Source of the DNA: an uncultured Burkholderiales bacterium
Lineage (GTDB): Bacteria > Pseudomonadota > Gammaproteobacteria > Burkholderiales > Burkholderiaceae_C
DNA length: 64,000 nt
Assembly: GCA_937927685.1 (NCBI GenBank)
Contig: CALBSC010000077.1
Span: 1-64,000, forward strand
Direction of reading: 5' to 3'
This document shows, piece after piece, positions 50,016 to 57,688 of the stretch. Numbering within the stretch: position 1 is the first letter of the stretch; every line of letters begins with the position of its first letter. The notes under the pieces were generated by a model, which saw only the letters and a program-made list of their open reading frames with translations, was not told the origin of the DNA and ran no database searches. The position numbers and the translations under genes are program-made.

Positions 50016-50491
50016 GCACGGCCTCCATCCAGCGGAAGGGGCAGGGCTGTTTTGTAGCGCACCTGCTTGAGGGCAAAGCTGGACCGGATTTTTTCCACGC
50101 CCGGAATGGGGGTGAGTTGTTCGAGGATGAATTTTTCCAGGGCGCCAATGTCGGACACCGCCACCCGAATCAGGTAGTCAGAGTCACCCGTCATCAGGTA
50201 ACACTCCATCACCTCGTCATGCTCGGCAATGCGGCGTTCAAAGTCCGCCAGGGCTTCCTTGCTCTGGGTCTTCAGGCTGATGTTGATGAACACGTTCAGG
50301 CCCAGCCCGAGGGCCGAGGCGTTGGCCAGGGCCACATAGCGCTGGATCACGCCGCCTGCCTCCAGCGCCTTCACCCGCGCCAGGCATGGCGAGGGTGAGA
50401 GGTGGACACGGCGCGCCAACTCCACGTTGGACAGCGCGCCGTCGCGCTGCAAGTGGTCCAGAATGCGTAAATCGATCGTATCCAGCTTCAT
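50012..50491 (-). CDS. Lrp/AsnC-family transcriptional regulator
   Basis: Lrp-type regulator of 159 residues: an N-terminal helix-turn-helix (DTIDLRILDHLQRDGALSNVELARRVHLS) and a C-terminal RAM ligand domain (DEVMECYLMTGDSDYLIRV). Divergent from an AceE-like E1 gene, with 104 AT-rich bases between start codons. This resembles the mdeR-mdeB arrangement of Pseudomonas putida, where an Lrp-type activator controls a 2-ketobutyrate dehydrogenase E1. It also leads the lysR-CoA-transferase-lyase run on its own strand. A TATTAT lies 6 bases before its ATG. Confidence 0.88.
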   Translation of the reverse strand: MKLDTIDLRILDHLQRDGALSNVELARRVHLSPSPCLARVKALEAGGVIQRYVALANASALGLGLNVFINISLKTQSKEALADFERRIAEHDEVMECYLMTGDSDYLIRVAVSDIGALEKFILEQLTPIPGVEKIRSSFALKQVRYKTALPLPLDGGRA

Positions 50492-50595
50492 ATGCCAATA
50501 ATAGTTTTATTTGACGCATATTATGCTTCAAAAGTCACAATCACGGCCTCAGATTGGCATCCTATTTGGGACAGAGGTGTTTATCGTCATGTCCC
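50492..50595. promoter_or_regulatory. Divergent AT-rich regulatory region lrp / E1 gene
   Basis: Markedly more AT-rich than its surroundings, with ATAATAG and GCATATTATGC segments separated by TTTTATTTGAC. It must contain the promoters of both divergent genes and likely the Lrp operator. Exact boxes cannot be fixed by eye. Confidence 0.5.
50498..50503 (-). promoter_or_regulatory. -10-like hexamer 6 bases before lrp
   Basis: TATTAT on the minus strand, then TGGCAT, then ATG. Five of six consensus matches; no Shine-Dalgarno. Confidence 0.5.
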
Positions 50596-53301
50596 ATGAA
50601 CGCACCTTTCCCGCTCTCCCTCTTGCAAGCCGGCGAATCCGCCGGTGATGTGGACCCCGCCGAAACCCTGGAGTGGCGTGACGCCTTTGACGCCCTGCTG
50701 GCCACGCAAGGCCCGGACCGCGCCCGCTTCATGCTGGATGAACTGATCCGCCTGGCACGGCAACGGCAGGTCGGGTGGCAGCCGGATTTGTGCACCCCTT
50801 ATGTCAACACCATTCCCGTGGAGCGTCAGCCGGCTTTCCCGGGCGACCTGGCCATTGAAGAGCGTCTGGCGTCGCTCATGCGCTGGAATTCACTGGCCAT
50901 GGTGGCGCGTGCCAACCAGGCCTATGGCGAGCTGGGCGGCCACATCGCCAGTTACGCCAGCGCGGCCGATCTGTTCGAGACCGGCTTCAACCATTTCTTT
51001 CACGCGCGCAACGACCAGCACCGGGGCGACCTGGTGTTTTTCCAGCCGCACAGTGCGCCCGGCGTGTACGCCAGGGCCTATCTCGAAGGGCGTCTCAACG
51101 AAGAGGACCTGACCTATTACCGCCAGGAACTCACGGCGCCGCACGCCACCACCGGCCAGGGGGCTCGCGGCCTCTCGAGCTATCCGCACCCCTACCTCAT
51201 GCCGGACTTCTGGCAGTTTCCCACCGGCTCGATGGGCATCGGCCCCATCAGTTCCATCTACCACGCGCGGTTCATGCGTTACCTCAGCCATCGTCAGTTG
51301 CTGGACTGCAGCGGTCGCAAGGTGTGGGGCGTGTTCGGTGATGGCGAGATGGACGAGCCCGAATCCATGAGCGCACTCACGCTGGCCGCACGAGAAGGCC
51401 TGGACAACCTCACCTGGGTGGTCAACTGCAACCTGCAACGCCTGGATGGTCCGGTGCGCGGCAATGGCCGCATCGTGGATGAGCTCGAGCAGTTGTTCTC
51501 GGGCGCCGGCTGGCACGTCATCAAGCTGCTCTGGGGCAGCGACTGGGACGGTCTGTTTGCGCGTGATGTGACGGGGGCGCTGGCGCGCGCCTTTGCCAAC
51601 ACGGTGGATGGCCAGATGCAGACCTTTGCCGCCAAGGACGGTCGTTTCAACCGAGACACCTTCTTCGGTCAGAACCCGGAGCTGGCCCAACTCGCCCAGG
51701 GCATGACCGACGAGCAGATCGACCGCCTCAAGCGTGGCGGCCACGACCTGGTGAAGATTTATGCCGCCTACCACGCGGCCGCGCAACACCGAGGCCAACC
51801 GGTGGTGATCCTGGCCCACACCAAGAAAGGCTACGGCATGGGCTCGGCGGGGCAGGGCAAGATGACCACGCACTCGCAGAAGAAGCTCGATGAGCAGGAC
51901 CTGATCGAGTACCGCAACCGCTTCAACCTGCCGCTCACCGACGATCAGGCCAAGCGCCTGAGCTTCTACAAGCCGGCTGACGACAGCCCCGAAATGCAGT
52001 ACCTGCACGCACGACGTGCTGCACTGGGTGGCTTTCTGCCGCAGCGCCACACGGACTGCGATCCGATTGCCGTGCCTGCGCTGAAAGACGTGGCGCAGTT
52101 TGCGGTGCAACCCCAAGGCAAGGAGATGAGCACCACCATGGCCTTTGTGCGCCTGTTGGGCAACCTGCTCAAGGACCCGGTGCTCGGTCCTCGCATCGTG
52201 CCCATCGTGGCCGACGAGGCCCGCACCTTTGGCATGGCCAACCTGTTCAAGCAGGTCGGTATTTATTCCAGCGTGGGTCAGCGCTATGCGCCGGAAGACA
52301 TCGGCTCGGTGCTGAGTTACCGCGAGGCCATGGACGGCCAGATCCTGGAAGAAGGCATTTCAGAAGCCGGTGCGATTGCCAGCTGGACCGCCGCCGCCAC
52401 CAGTTACAGCGTGCACGGCATGGCCATGCTGCCGTTCTACATCTACTACTCGATGTTTGGCTTCCAGCGCGTGGGCGACCAGATCTGGGCTGCCGCTGAT
52501 CAACGGCCGCGGGGCTTTCTGCTGGGCGCCACCTCAGGCCGCACCACCCTGGGCGGCGAGGGGTTGCAGCACCAGGACGGCACCAGCCACCTGATCGCCG
52601 CCACCATCCCCAACTGCAAGGCCTGGGACCCGGCGTTCTCGGCCGAGATGGCAGTGATCGTCGACCGCGGCATGCGCGAGATGATGGTCGAGCAGCAGGA
52701 CGTTTTCTACTACATCACCCTGATGAATGAAAACTACCCGCAGGTCGATTTGCCTGAGGGCGCCGAGGAGAACCTGCTGCGGGGGGCCTATCAGCTCATG
52801 CAGCTGCGGCCGGCGACTGCCGCAGGCGCATCCGCATCTGCATCTGCATCTGCACCCACCGGAAAGGCCGGCAAGACCGCTCAAGGAAGAGGCCCCTCCA
52901 GCCGCCCAACCGCTGCGCTCACGCTTCTGGGTTCCGGGGCCATCCTCACCGAGGTCATCAAGGCGGCCAAGGCCCTGGTTGAGGAAGGCGTTGCGGTGGA
53001 CGTGATCAGCGTGACCAGCTGGAGCCAGCTGGCGCGTGATGGTCAGGCCAGCGAGGCCGATGAGACCACGCCTTTCCTCACCCGTCTGCTCGCCGACACC
53101 CAGGGCCCCATCGTAGCCGCCACCGACTACGTGCGCGCGGTGCCTGAGTCCGTGCGGGCTTACCTGCCCGAGGGCCGTGCCTACACCACGCTGGGCACCG
53201 ATGGCTTTGGTCGCAGCGACACCCGGTCGGCCCTGCGCGCCTTTTTCGGGGTGGATGCCGCCAGCATCCAGGCAACTGCACAGCGCGCCTTGAAGCGGTG
53301 A
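50596..53301 (+). CDS. Homodimeric 2-oxoacid dehydrogenase E1 (AceE/MdeB-like)
   Basis: Thiamine-diphosphate E1 component of about 901 residues, AceE type. NTIPVERQPAFPGDLAIEERL, GIGPISSIYHARFMRYL, the TPP/Mg motif VFGDGEMDEPES, NCNLQRLDGPVRGNGRIVDEL and TKKGYGMG match AceE closely. The later SVGQRYAPEDIGSVLSYRE and ATSGRTTLGGEGLQHQDG are also typical. No E2 or E3 gene is adjacent, and a divergent Lrp-type gene suggests a 2-ketobutyrate or branched substrate rather than pyruvate. A 30-residue low-complexity insert (Ala-Ser repeat then Gly/Lys/Arg) interrupts the C-terminal transketolase domain near residue 755. The MNAPFPLS start is used. Confidence 0.88.
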   Translation: MNAPFPLSLLQAGESAGDVDPAETLEWRDAFDALLATQGPDRARFMLDELIRLARQRQVGWQPDLCTPYVNTIPVERQPAFPGDLAIEERLASLMRWNSLAMVARANQAYGELGGHIASYASAADLFETGFNHFFHARNDQHRGDLVFFQPHSAPGVYARAYLEGRLNEEDLTYYRQELTAPHATTGQGARGLSSYPHPYLMPDFWQFPTGSMGIGPISSIYHARFMRYLSHRQLLDCSGRKVWGVFGDGEMDEPESMSALTLAAREGLDNLTWVVNCNLQRLDGPVRGNGRIVDELEQLFSGAGWHVIKLLWGSDWDGLFARDVTGALARAFANTVDGQMQTFAAKDGRFNRDTFFGQNPELAQLAQGMTDEQIDRLKRGGHDLVKIYAAYHAAAQHRGQPVVILAHTKKGYGMGSAGQGKMTTHSQKKLDEQDLIEYRNRFNLPLTDDQAKRLSFYKPADDSPEMQYLHARRAALGGFLPQRHTDCDPIAVPALKDVAQFAVQPQGKEMSTTMAFVRLLGNLLKDPVLGPRIVPIVADEARTFGMANLFKQVGIYSSVGQRYAPEDIGSVLSYREAMDGQILEEGISEAGAIASWTAAATSYSVHGMAMLPFYIYYSMFGFQRVGDQIWAAADQRPRGFLLGATSGRTTLGGEGLQHQDGTSHLIAATIPNCKAWDPAFSAEMAVIVDRGMREMMVEQQDVFYYITLMNENYPQVDLPEGAEENLLRGAYQLMQLRPATAAGASASASASAPTGKAGKTAQGRGPSSRPTAALTLLGSGAILTEVIKAAKALVEEGVAVDVISVTSWSQLARDGQASEADETTPFLTRLLADTQGPIVAATDYVRAVPESVRAYLPEGRAYTTLGTDGFGRSDTRSALRAFFGVDAASIQATAQRALKR
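52828..52857 (+). repeat. GCATCT hexanucleotide repeat in E1 gene
   Basis: GCATCC followed by three GCATCT units and GCACCC, encoding an Ala-Ser run. It lies in an insertion not present in typical AceE proteins; likely replication slippage. Confidence 0.8.
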
Positions 53302-53310
53302 CAGCCGCTT

Positions 53311-53336
53311 GACGCGATGCCCACTAACATCGCGTC
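53311..53336 (+). promoter_or_regulatory. 9-base inverted repeat abutting D-tartrate-dehydratase start
   Basis: GACGCGATG and CATCGCGTC form a perfect inverted repeat with an 8-base loop; the right arm ends at the base before the ATG. No Shine-Dalgarno fits between. It may be an operator or an RNA hairpin masking the start; there is no T tract for termination. Confidence 0.55.
53325..53330 (+). promoter_or_regulatory. -10-like hexamer 6 bases before D-tartrate-dehydratase-like gene
   Basis: TAACAT, then six bases, then ATG; overlaps the inverted repeat. Predicts a leaderless message. Confidence 0.45.
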
Positions 53337-54503
53337 ATGAAGATTGTCGATATCCGTGAAGTGGCGCTGCCTCTGCAAGGGCAGATCGCCAACGCCGTGG
53401 TCAACTTTGCCGAGCACGACGTCAGCCTGCTGGCGCTGGTGACGGATGTGGTGCGAAATGGCCGTCCGCTCGTGGGCCTGGCTTTCAACTCGATTGGACG
53501 ATTTGCCCAGTCCGGCATCCTGCGCCATCGCCTGTTGCCGCGCTTGCAGCGGGCCAGCCCACAGAGCCTGCTGAACGATTCGGGGACGCAATGGGACCCG
53601 GCACGCGTGCTGGCCTGTGTCCTGAAGAACGAAAAGCCGGGCGGTCATGGTGACCGAGCCGGCGCTGCGGCTGCCATTGAACTCGCCGTGTGGGACCTCA
53701 ACGCCAAACTCGCCGACGAGCCGGCCTGGGCCACGATGGCCCGGTCCTGCGGTCGCCATGTGTCGTTGACACCGGTGGACGTGTACGCCGCCGGTGGGTA
53801 TTACTACGCGGCGGGCAGCGGCCACTCGCTGGGCGATGAATTGCGGCGCTACCGCGACATGGGGTATCAAGCCTTCAAAATGAAGATTGGCGGGGCCTCT
53901 TTGCCAGAGGACCTGCGCCGCATCGAGGAGGCCTTGCGCGTGGCGGGCGAGGGCAGTCGTCTGGCCGTGGATGCCAATGGTCGCTTTGATCTGGCCACCG
54001 CCACCGCCTACGCCCGCGCCATGGCGGGCTTTGGTCTGCGCTGGTTCGAGGAGGCGGGCGACCCGCTGGATTACGACCTCAACCGCGCGGTGGCGGAACT
54101 CGGCCTGAGCCCGGTGGCCACCGGCGAAAACCTGTTTTCCTGCCAGGATGTCCGCAATCTGGTCCGCTTTGGTGGCATGCGGGCCGGCCAGGATGTGTTT
54201 CAGATGGACCCGGGCTTGAGCTATGGCCTGGGCGAGTACCTGCGCATGATTGAGGTGTTGGAACAGGCGGGCTATTCGCGCCGTCAGTGCTATCCCCACG
54301 GGGGCCATCTCATCAACCTGCACATCGTGGCGGGTCTGGGGCTGGGTGGCTGCGAGTCCTATCCTGGCGTGTTCCAGCCCTTTGGCGGCTATTACCCCGC
54401 GTGTCGGATCGAGGGCTCGACGGTGATGCCCCCAGATGCCCCCGGCTTCGGACTCGAACTAAAGCCCGAGTTGTCGGCGCCTCTCGCGCAGTTGCTGGCG
54501 TAA
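53337..54503 (+). CDS. D-tartrate dehydratase-like enolase superfamily protein
   Basis: Mandelate-racemase-group enolase of 388 residues. FKMKIGGA carries the active-site lysine near residue 180; metal ligands are in LAVDANGRFD, FEEAGDPLDY and ATGENLFS; MDPGLSYGLGEY and CYPHGGHLINLHIVAGLGLGG complete the barrel with the catalytic histidine. This combination, especially GDPLDY, TGENLFS and PHGGH, matches D-tartrate dehydratase (yielding oxaloacetate and water) rather than mandelate or muconate enzymes. It lies 35 bases after the E1 gene and 46 bases before an SDR gene. A second tartrate-related locus is at 3.9-6.3 kb. Confidence 0.83.
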   Translation: MKIVDIREVALPLQGQIANAVVNFAEHDVSLLALVTDVVRNGRPLVGLAFNSIGRFAQSGILRHRLLPRLQRASPQSLLNDSGTQWDPARVLACVLKNEKPGGHGDRAGAAAAIELAVWDLNAKLADEPAWATMARSCGRHVSLTPVDVYAAGGYYYAAGSGHSLGDELRRYRDMGYQAFKMKIGGASLPEDLRRIEEALRVAGEGSRLAVDANGRFDLATATAYARAMAGFGLRWFEEAGDPLDYDLNRAVAELGLSPVATGENLFSCQDVRNLVRFGGMRAGQDVFQMDPGLSYGLGEYLRMIEVLEQAGYSRRQCYPHGGHLINLHIVAGLGLGGCESYPGVFQPFGGYYPACRIEGSTVMPPDAPGFGLELKPELSAPLAQLLA

Positions 54504-54549
54504 CCCTTCGCGGCCCCATCTTTTTTTCATCTTCGCACAGGAGACTTTC

Positions 54550-55332
54550 ATGTCCTCACGACTCGACCATCAAGTGGCGCTCATCACCGGCGCCAGTCGC
54601 GGCATCGGACGCGCCATTGCCGAGGCCTATCTGCGAGAAGGCGCCCGGGTCGCGCTGGTGGCCACCGACGCCGCCACATTGCAAGCGCTCGCGCAATCCT
54701 GGGATCTGCCCGGCGATCGGGTGATGACCCTGGCCGTGGATGTGCGCGACCGCCAGGCCTGTGTGCAGGCGGTGGAGCAAGTGCAGATGCAGTGGGGTGG
54801 CATCGATATCCTGGTCAACAACGCCGGCATTTACCGCGCCAAGCCTTTTCTGGACTACACCGACCAGGATTTTCAGGATCTGCTGGATGTCAATCTGTTT
54901 GGCGTGTTGCACTTCATGCAGGCGTGTTTGCCCGGCATGCAGGCCAGGCGGCGCGGCAGCATCGTCAACATCGCGTCCACGGCCGGCAAGTGGGGGTCAC
55001 GCAACCAAAGCGCCTACAACACCAGCAAGCACGCGGTGGTGGGCTTGACCCGTTGCGTGGCGCTGGAGGCATCGGCACACCAGGTGCGGGTCAACGCCAT
55101 TTGCCCGGGGTTTGTGCAGACCGATATGGTGGAAACACTCAAGAGCGAAGTGGCTCGCAGCGGTGGTGTGTCGACCGACGCCTTCATGGCCAGCATGCTG
55201 GCGCGCGTGCCGCTGGGTCGCATCGTCGAGCCCGACGAGGTGGCTGCGTTGGCGGTGTATCTGGGCTCGCAGGAGTCGCGCAGCATCACCGGCCAGTCGA
55301 TGATGGTCGATGGCGGCATGGTGATGCTTTGA
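54550..55332 (+). CDS. SDR-family oxidoreductase (catalytically complete)
   Basis: Short-chain dehydrogenase of 260 residues: TGASRGIGRA at residue 14, LVNNAGIYR near residue 92, serine in NIASTAGKWG and the YNTSK catalytic pair near residue 158, then RVNAICPGFVQTDM and a C-terminal SMMVDGGMVML. Unlike the SDR at 44 kb all active-site residues are present. It follows the D-tartrate-dehydratase-like gene on the same strand after a likely Shine-Dalgarno (CAGGAGA). Substrate unknown, probably a secondary alcohol or hydroxyacid of the same pathway. Confidence 0.85.
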   Translation: MSSRLDHQVALITGASRGIGRAIAEAYLREGARVALVATDAATLQALAQSWDLPGDRVMTLAVDVRDRQACVQAVEQVQMQWGGIDILVNNAGIYRAKPFLDYTDQDFQDLLDVNLFGVLHFMQACLPGMQARRRGSIVNIASTAGKWGSRNQSAYNTSKHAVVGLTRCVALEASAHQVRVNAICPGFVQTDMVETLKSEVARSGGVSTDAFMASMLARVPLGRIVEPDEVAALAVYLGSQESRSITGQSMMVDGGMVML

Positions 55333-55354
55333 GGCGGGCGCCCCCATTGTCCGC

Positions 55355-56545
55355 TCAGTACGAACGCGGCAACCCCAGCACGTGTTCGCCCAGGTAGGAC
55401 AGGATCATGTTGGTCGAGATCGGGGCGGTGCGCTGCACGCGGGCTTCGCGCCATTTGCGCTCCACGTCGTATTCACGGGCATAGGCAAATCCACCATGGG
55501 TTTGCATGCAGGCTTCGCCCGCTTCCCAGGCCGCCTCGGCGCTGAGCAGTTTGGAGAGGTTGGCGTATTCGCCGCAGGGCAGGCCGGCCTCGAACATGGC
55601 GGCGGCCTTGCGCAGCATGAGTTCGGCGGCTTGCGTTTGGGCGTAGGCTTTGGCAATCGGAAACTGAATGCCCTGGTTCTGGCCGATGGGACGGTCGAAC
55701 ACCCGACGATCGTTGGCGTAGTTGACGGCCGTCTTGATGAACCACTTGGCGTCGCCCAGCGATTCGTGTGAGACCAGAATGCGCTCGGCGTTCATGCCGT
55801 CCATGATGTATCGCAGGCCCTTGCCTTCCTGGCCGATCAGGCTGTCGGCGGGAATGCGCAGGTTGTCAAAGAACACCTCGGTGGTGTTGTGGTTGATCAT
55901 GGCCTTGATGGGGCGGATGGTCATGCCCTTGCCCACCGCCTCGCGCATGTCGACCAGGAAGACCGACAAGCCTTCCGTTTTCTTGGTGACCTGCTCCAGC
56001 GGTGTGGTGCGTGCCAGCAGCAGCATCAAGTCCGAGTGCAGCGCCCGTGAAGTCCAGATCTTCTGGCCATTGACGACGTAATGGTCACCCTCACGCACGG
56101 CGCGTGTCTTGAGTTTGGTGGTGTCTGAGCCCGTGGTGGGTTCGGTCACGCCAAACGCCTGCAGGCGCAAGCTGCCCGCGGCAATCTGGGGCAGGTAACG
56201 CTGTTTCTGCTCAGGACTGCCATGGCGCAACACCGTGCCCATGGTGTACATCTGCGCGTGGGTGGCCGCCGCGTTGCCACCGCAGGCGTGGATCTCCTCG
56301 AGGATTACGCAAGCCGCGCGCAGGGGCAACCCCGCCCCCCCATATTCCTCCGGGATCAGAGCGGAGAGAAATCCGGCCTCGGTCATGGCCTTCACGAATT
56401 CGGTCGGATAGGCCTCGCGCTCGTCCAGGTCACGCCAGTAACTGCCGGGGTAGTCAGCGCAGATGCGCCGAACGCTTTCGCGAATCTCGGTGTAGTCCTC
56501 CTGCAGGGGCATGGACACGGGGGTGGTGGAGTCAGAGGGGTTCAT
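55355..56545 (-). CDS. Acyl-CoA dehydrogenase
   Basis: Flavin-dependent acyl-CoA dehydrogenase of 396 residues. LIPEEYGGAGLPLRAACVILEEI near residue 60, LRLQAFGVTEPTTGSDTTKLKT with the FAD-contact region, and MQTHGGFAYAREYDVERKWREARV near the C-terminus are diagnostic. At the position of the classic C-terminal catalytic glutamate (YEGT) the sequence reads PIST, as in a subgroup with the base placed elsewhere. Convergent with the SDR gene. The Bug-type protein gene is 22 bases upstream on the same strand, likely cotranscribed. Natural substrate unknown. Confidence 0.88.
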   Translation of the reverse strand: MNPSDSTTPVSMPLQEDYTEIRESVRRICADYPGSYWRDLDEREAYPTEFVKAMTEAGFLSALIPEEYGGAGLPLRAACVILEEIHACGGNAAATHAQMYTMGTVLRHGSPEQKQRYLPQIAAGSLRLQAFGVTEPTTGSDTTKLKTRAVREGDHYVVNGQKIWTSRALHSDLMLLLARTTPLEQVTKKTEGLSVFLVDMREAVGKGMTIRPIKAMINHNTTEVFFDNLRIPADSLIGQEGKGLRYIMDGMNAERILVSHESLGDAKWFIKTAVNYANDRRVFDRPIGQNQGIQFPIAKAYAQTQAAELMLRKAAAMFEAGLPCGEYANLSKLLSAEAAWEAGEACMQTHGGFAYAREYDVERKWREARVQRTAPISTNMILSYLGEHVLGLPRSY

Positions 56546-56567
56546 GGTGCAACTGAAAAAATGAAGA

Positions 56568-57545
56568 TCAGGAATCGGATTTGATGTTGGCGGCTCGGAT
56601 CAAACGCCCACGTTGCTCGAAATCACGGCGCACCACCTCGGCGAGCTCAGGGCCCGTGCTGCCCACCGGCACGAGTCCGCCGTCGCGCAACCGGGTGCGG
56701 ACGTCGGGGTCGCGCACGGCGGCAACCAGCTCATCACTGAGTCGCTTGCTGATGGCCTCGGGCAGGCGAGCCGGCCCAAAGAAGGCCAGCCAGGAATTGA
56801 GCTCGAACCCGTCCAGGGTTTCGGCCATGGCGGGCACCTGGGGCAGCAGGTCGAAGCGCTGCAGCGACGTGACACCCAGCGCGCGCAGGCGACCGGACTG
56901 GACGTGCTGCAACACGGTGATGAGACTGGCGAACAGCATGGGCAGTTGTCCGCCCAACACATCGTTCAACGCCGGCCCACCGCCACGGTAAGGCACATGG
57001 ACCAGGGGGGCGCCCGTTCGCTGCTTGAGCAACTCGCCCGCCAGGTGATGGGGTGAGCCTGAGCCCGACGAGCCAAACCCGCCCTGCTGCGGTTTGGACT
57101 TGACGTAAGCCACCAACTCCTGAAGGTTGTTCACGGGCAGCGACGGATGCACCACCAGCACAATGGGGTTGAGCGTGGCCAGGCTCAGGGGGGTGAAGTC
57201 GCGTGAGGGATGGAACGTGGCTTGGGTGGCCAGATGCATGTTGGACGCATGCGTGGCATCGGTGCCCAGCAGCAGGGTGTAGCCATCCGGCGCCGATTTG
57301 GCCACCGCTTCGCTACCGATGTTGCCACTGGCGCCACCGCGGTTGTCCACGACCACGGGCTGCCCCAGCGGACCGGCGATTTTCTGGGCCACCAACCGGC
57401 CCATGGCGTCCGAGGAAGCGCCGGGCGGATAGGGAATCACCAGCTTGATCGCACGGTCTGGGTAGGTGGACTGCGACCACGCCTGGTGGCTCAGGGTGCC
57501 CAGCGGACCTGAGGCCATCCAGGCCACGAGTTCGCGACGCTTCAT
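56568..57545 (-). CDS. Bug/TctC-family solute-binding protein
   Basis: Periplasmic binding protein of 325 residues of the tripartite tricarboxylate transporter (Bug) type. An N-terminal signal (MKRRELVAWMASGPLGTL...AWSQ) precedes YPDRAIKLVIPYPPGASSDAMGR, the family start; GASGNIGSEAVAKSAPDGYTLLLG and the GGFGSSGSGSPHHLAGELL pocket loop follow. No TctA/TctB membrane genes are near, so it is one of the many orphan Bug proteins of Burkholderiales. Placed 22 bases before the acyl-CoA dehydrogenase gene. Confidence 0.9.
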   Translation of the reverse strand: MKRRELVAWMASGPLGTLSHQAWSQSTYPDRAIKLVIPYPPGASSDAMGRLVAQKIAGPLGQPVVVDNRGGASGNIGSEAVAKSAPDGYTLLLGTDATHASNMHLATQATFHPSRDFTPLSLATLNPIVLVVHPSLPVNNLQELVAYVKSKPQQGGFGSSGSGSPHHLAGELLKQRTGAPLVHVPYRGGGPALNDVLGGQLPMLFASLITVLQHVQSGRLRALGVTSLQRFDLLPQVPAMAETLDGFELNSWLAFFGPARLPEAISKRLSDELVAAVRDPDVRTRLRDGGLVPVGSTGPELAEVVRRDFEQRGRLIRAANIKSDS

Positions 57546-57688
57546 TGGGAGTCTCCATCAAATGCTCGAACGAGCTTACCACCCCGACCCCATCCGTCCC
57601 GTCACCCTGGTGGCAGCCGGGGCGCCGGTTGCCGACCCTGGTTCCGCCTGCGCCCCTCGACGCCTCGGCCACGTCCGGTGCTCGGAGA

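Noticed and set aside
55333..55354. Terminator sought between the convergent SDR and acyl-CoA dehydrogenase genes
   Set aside because: No stem with T tract visible in the 22-base gap.
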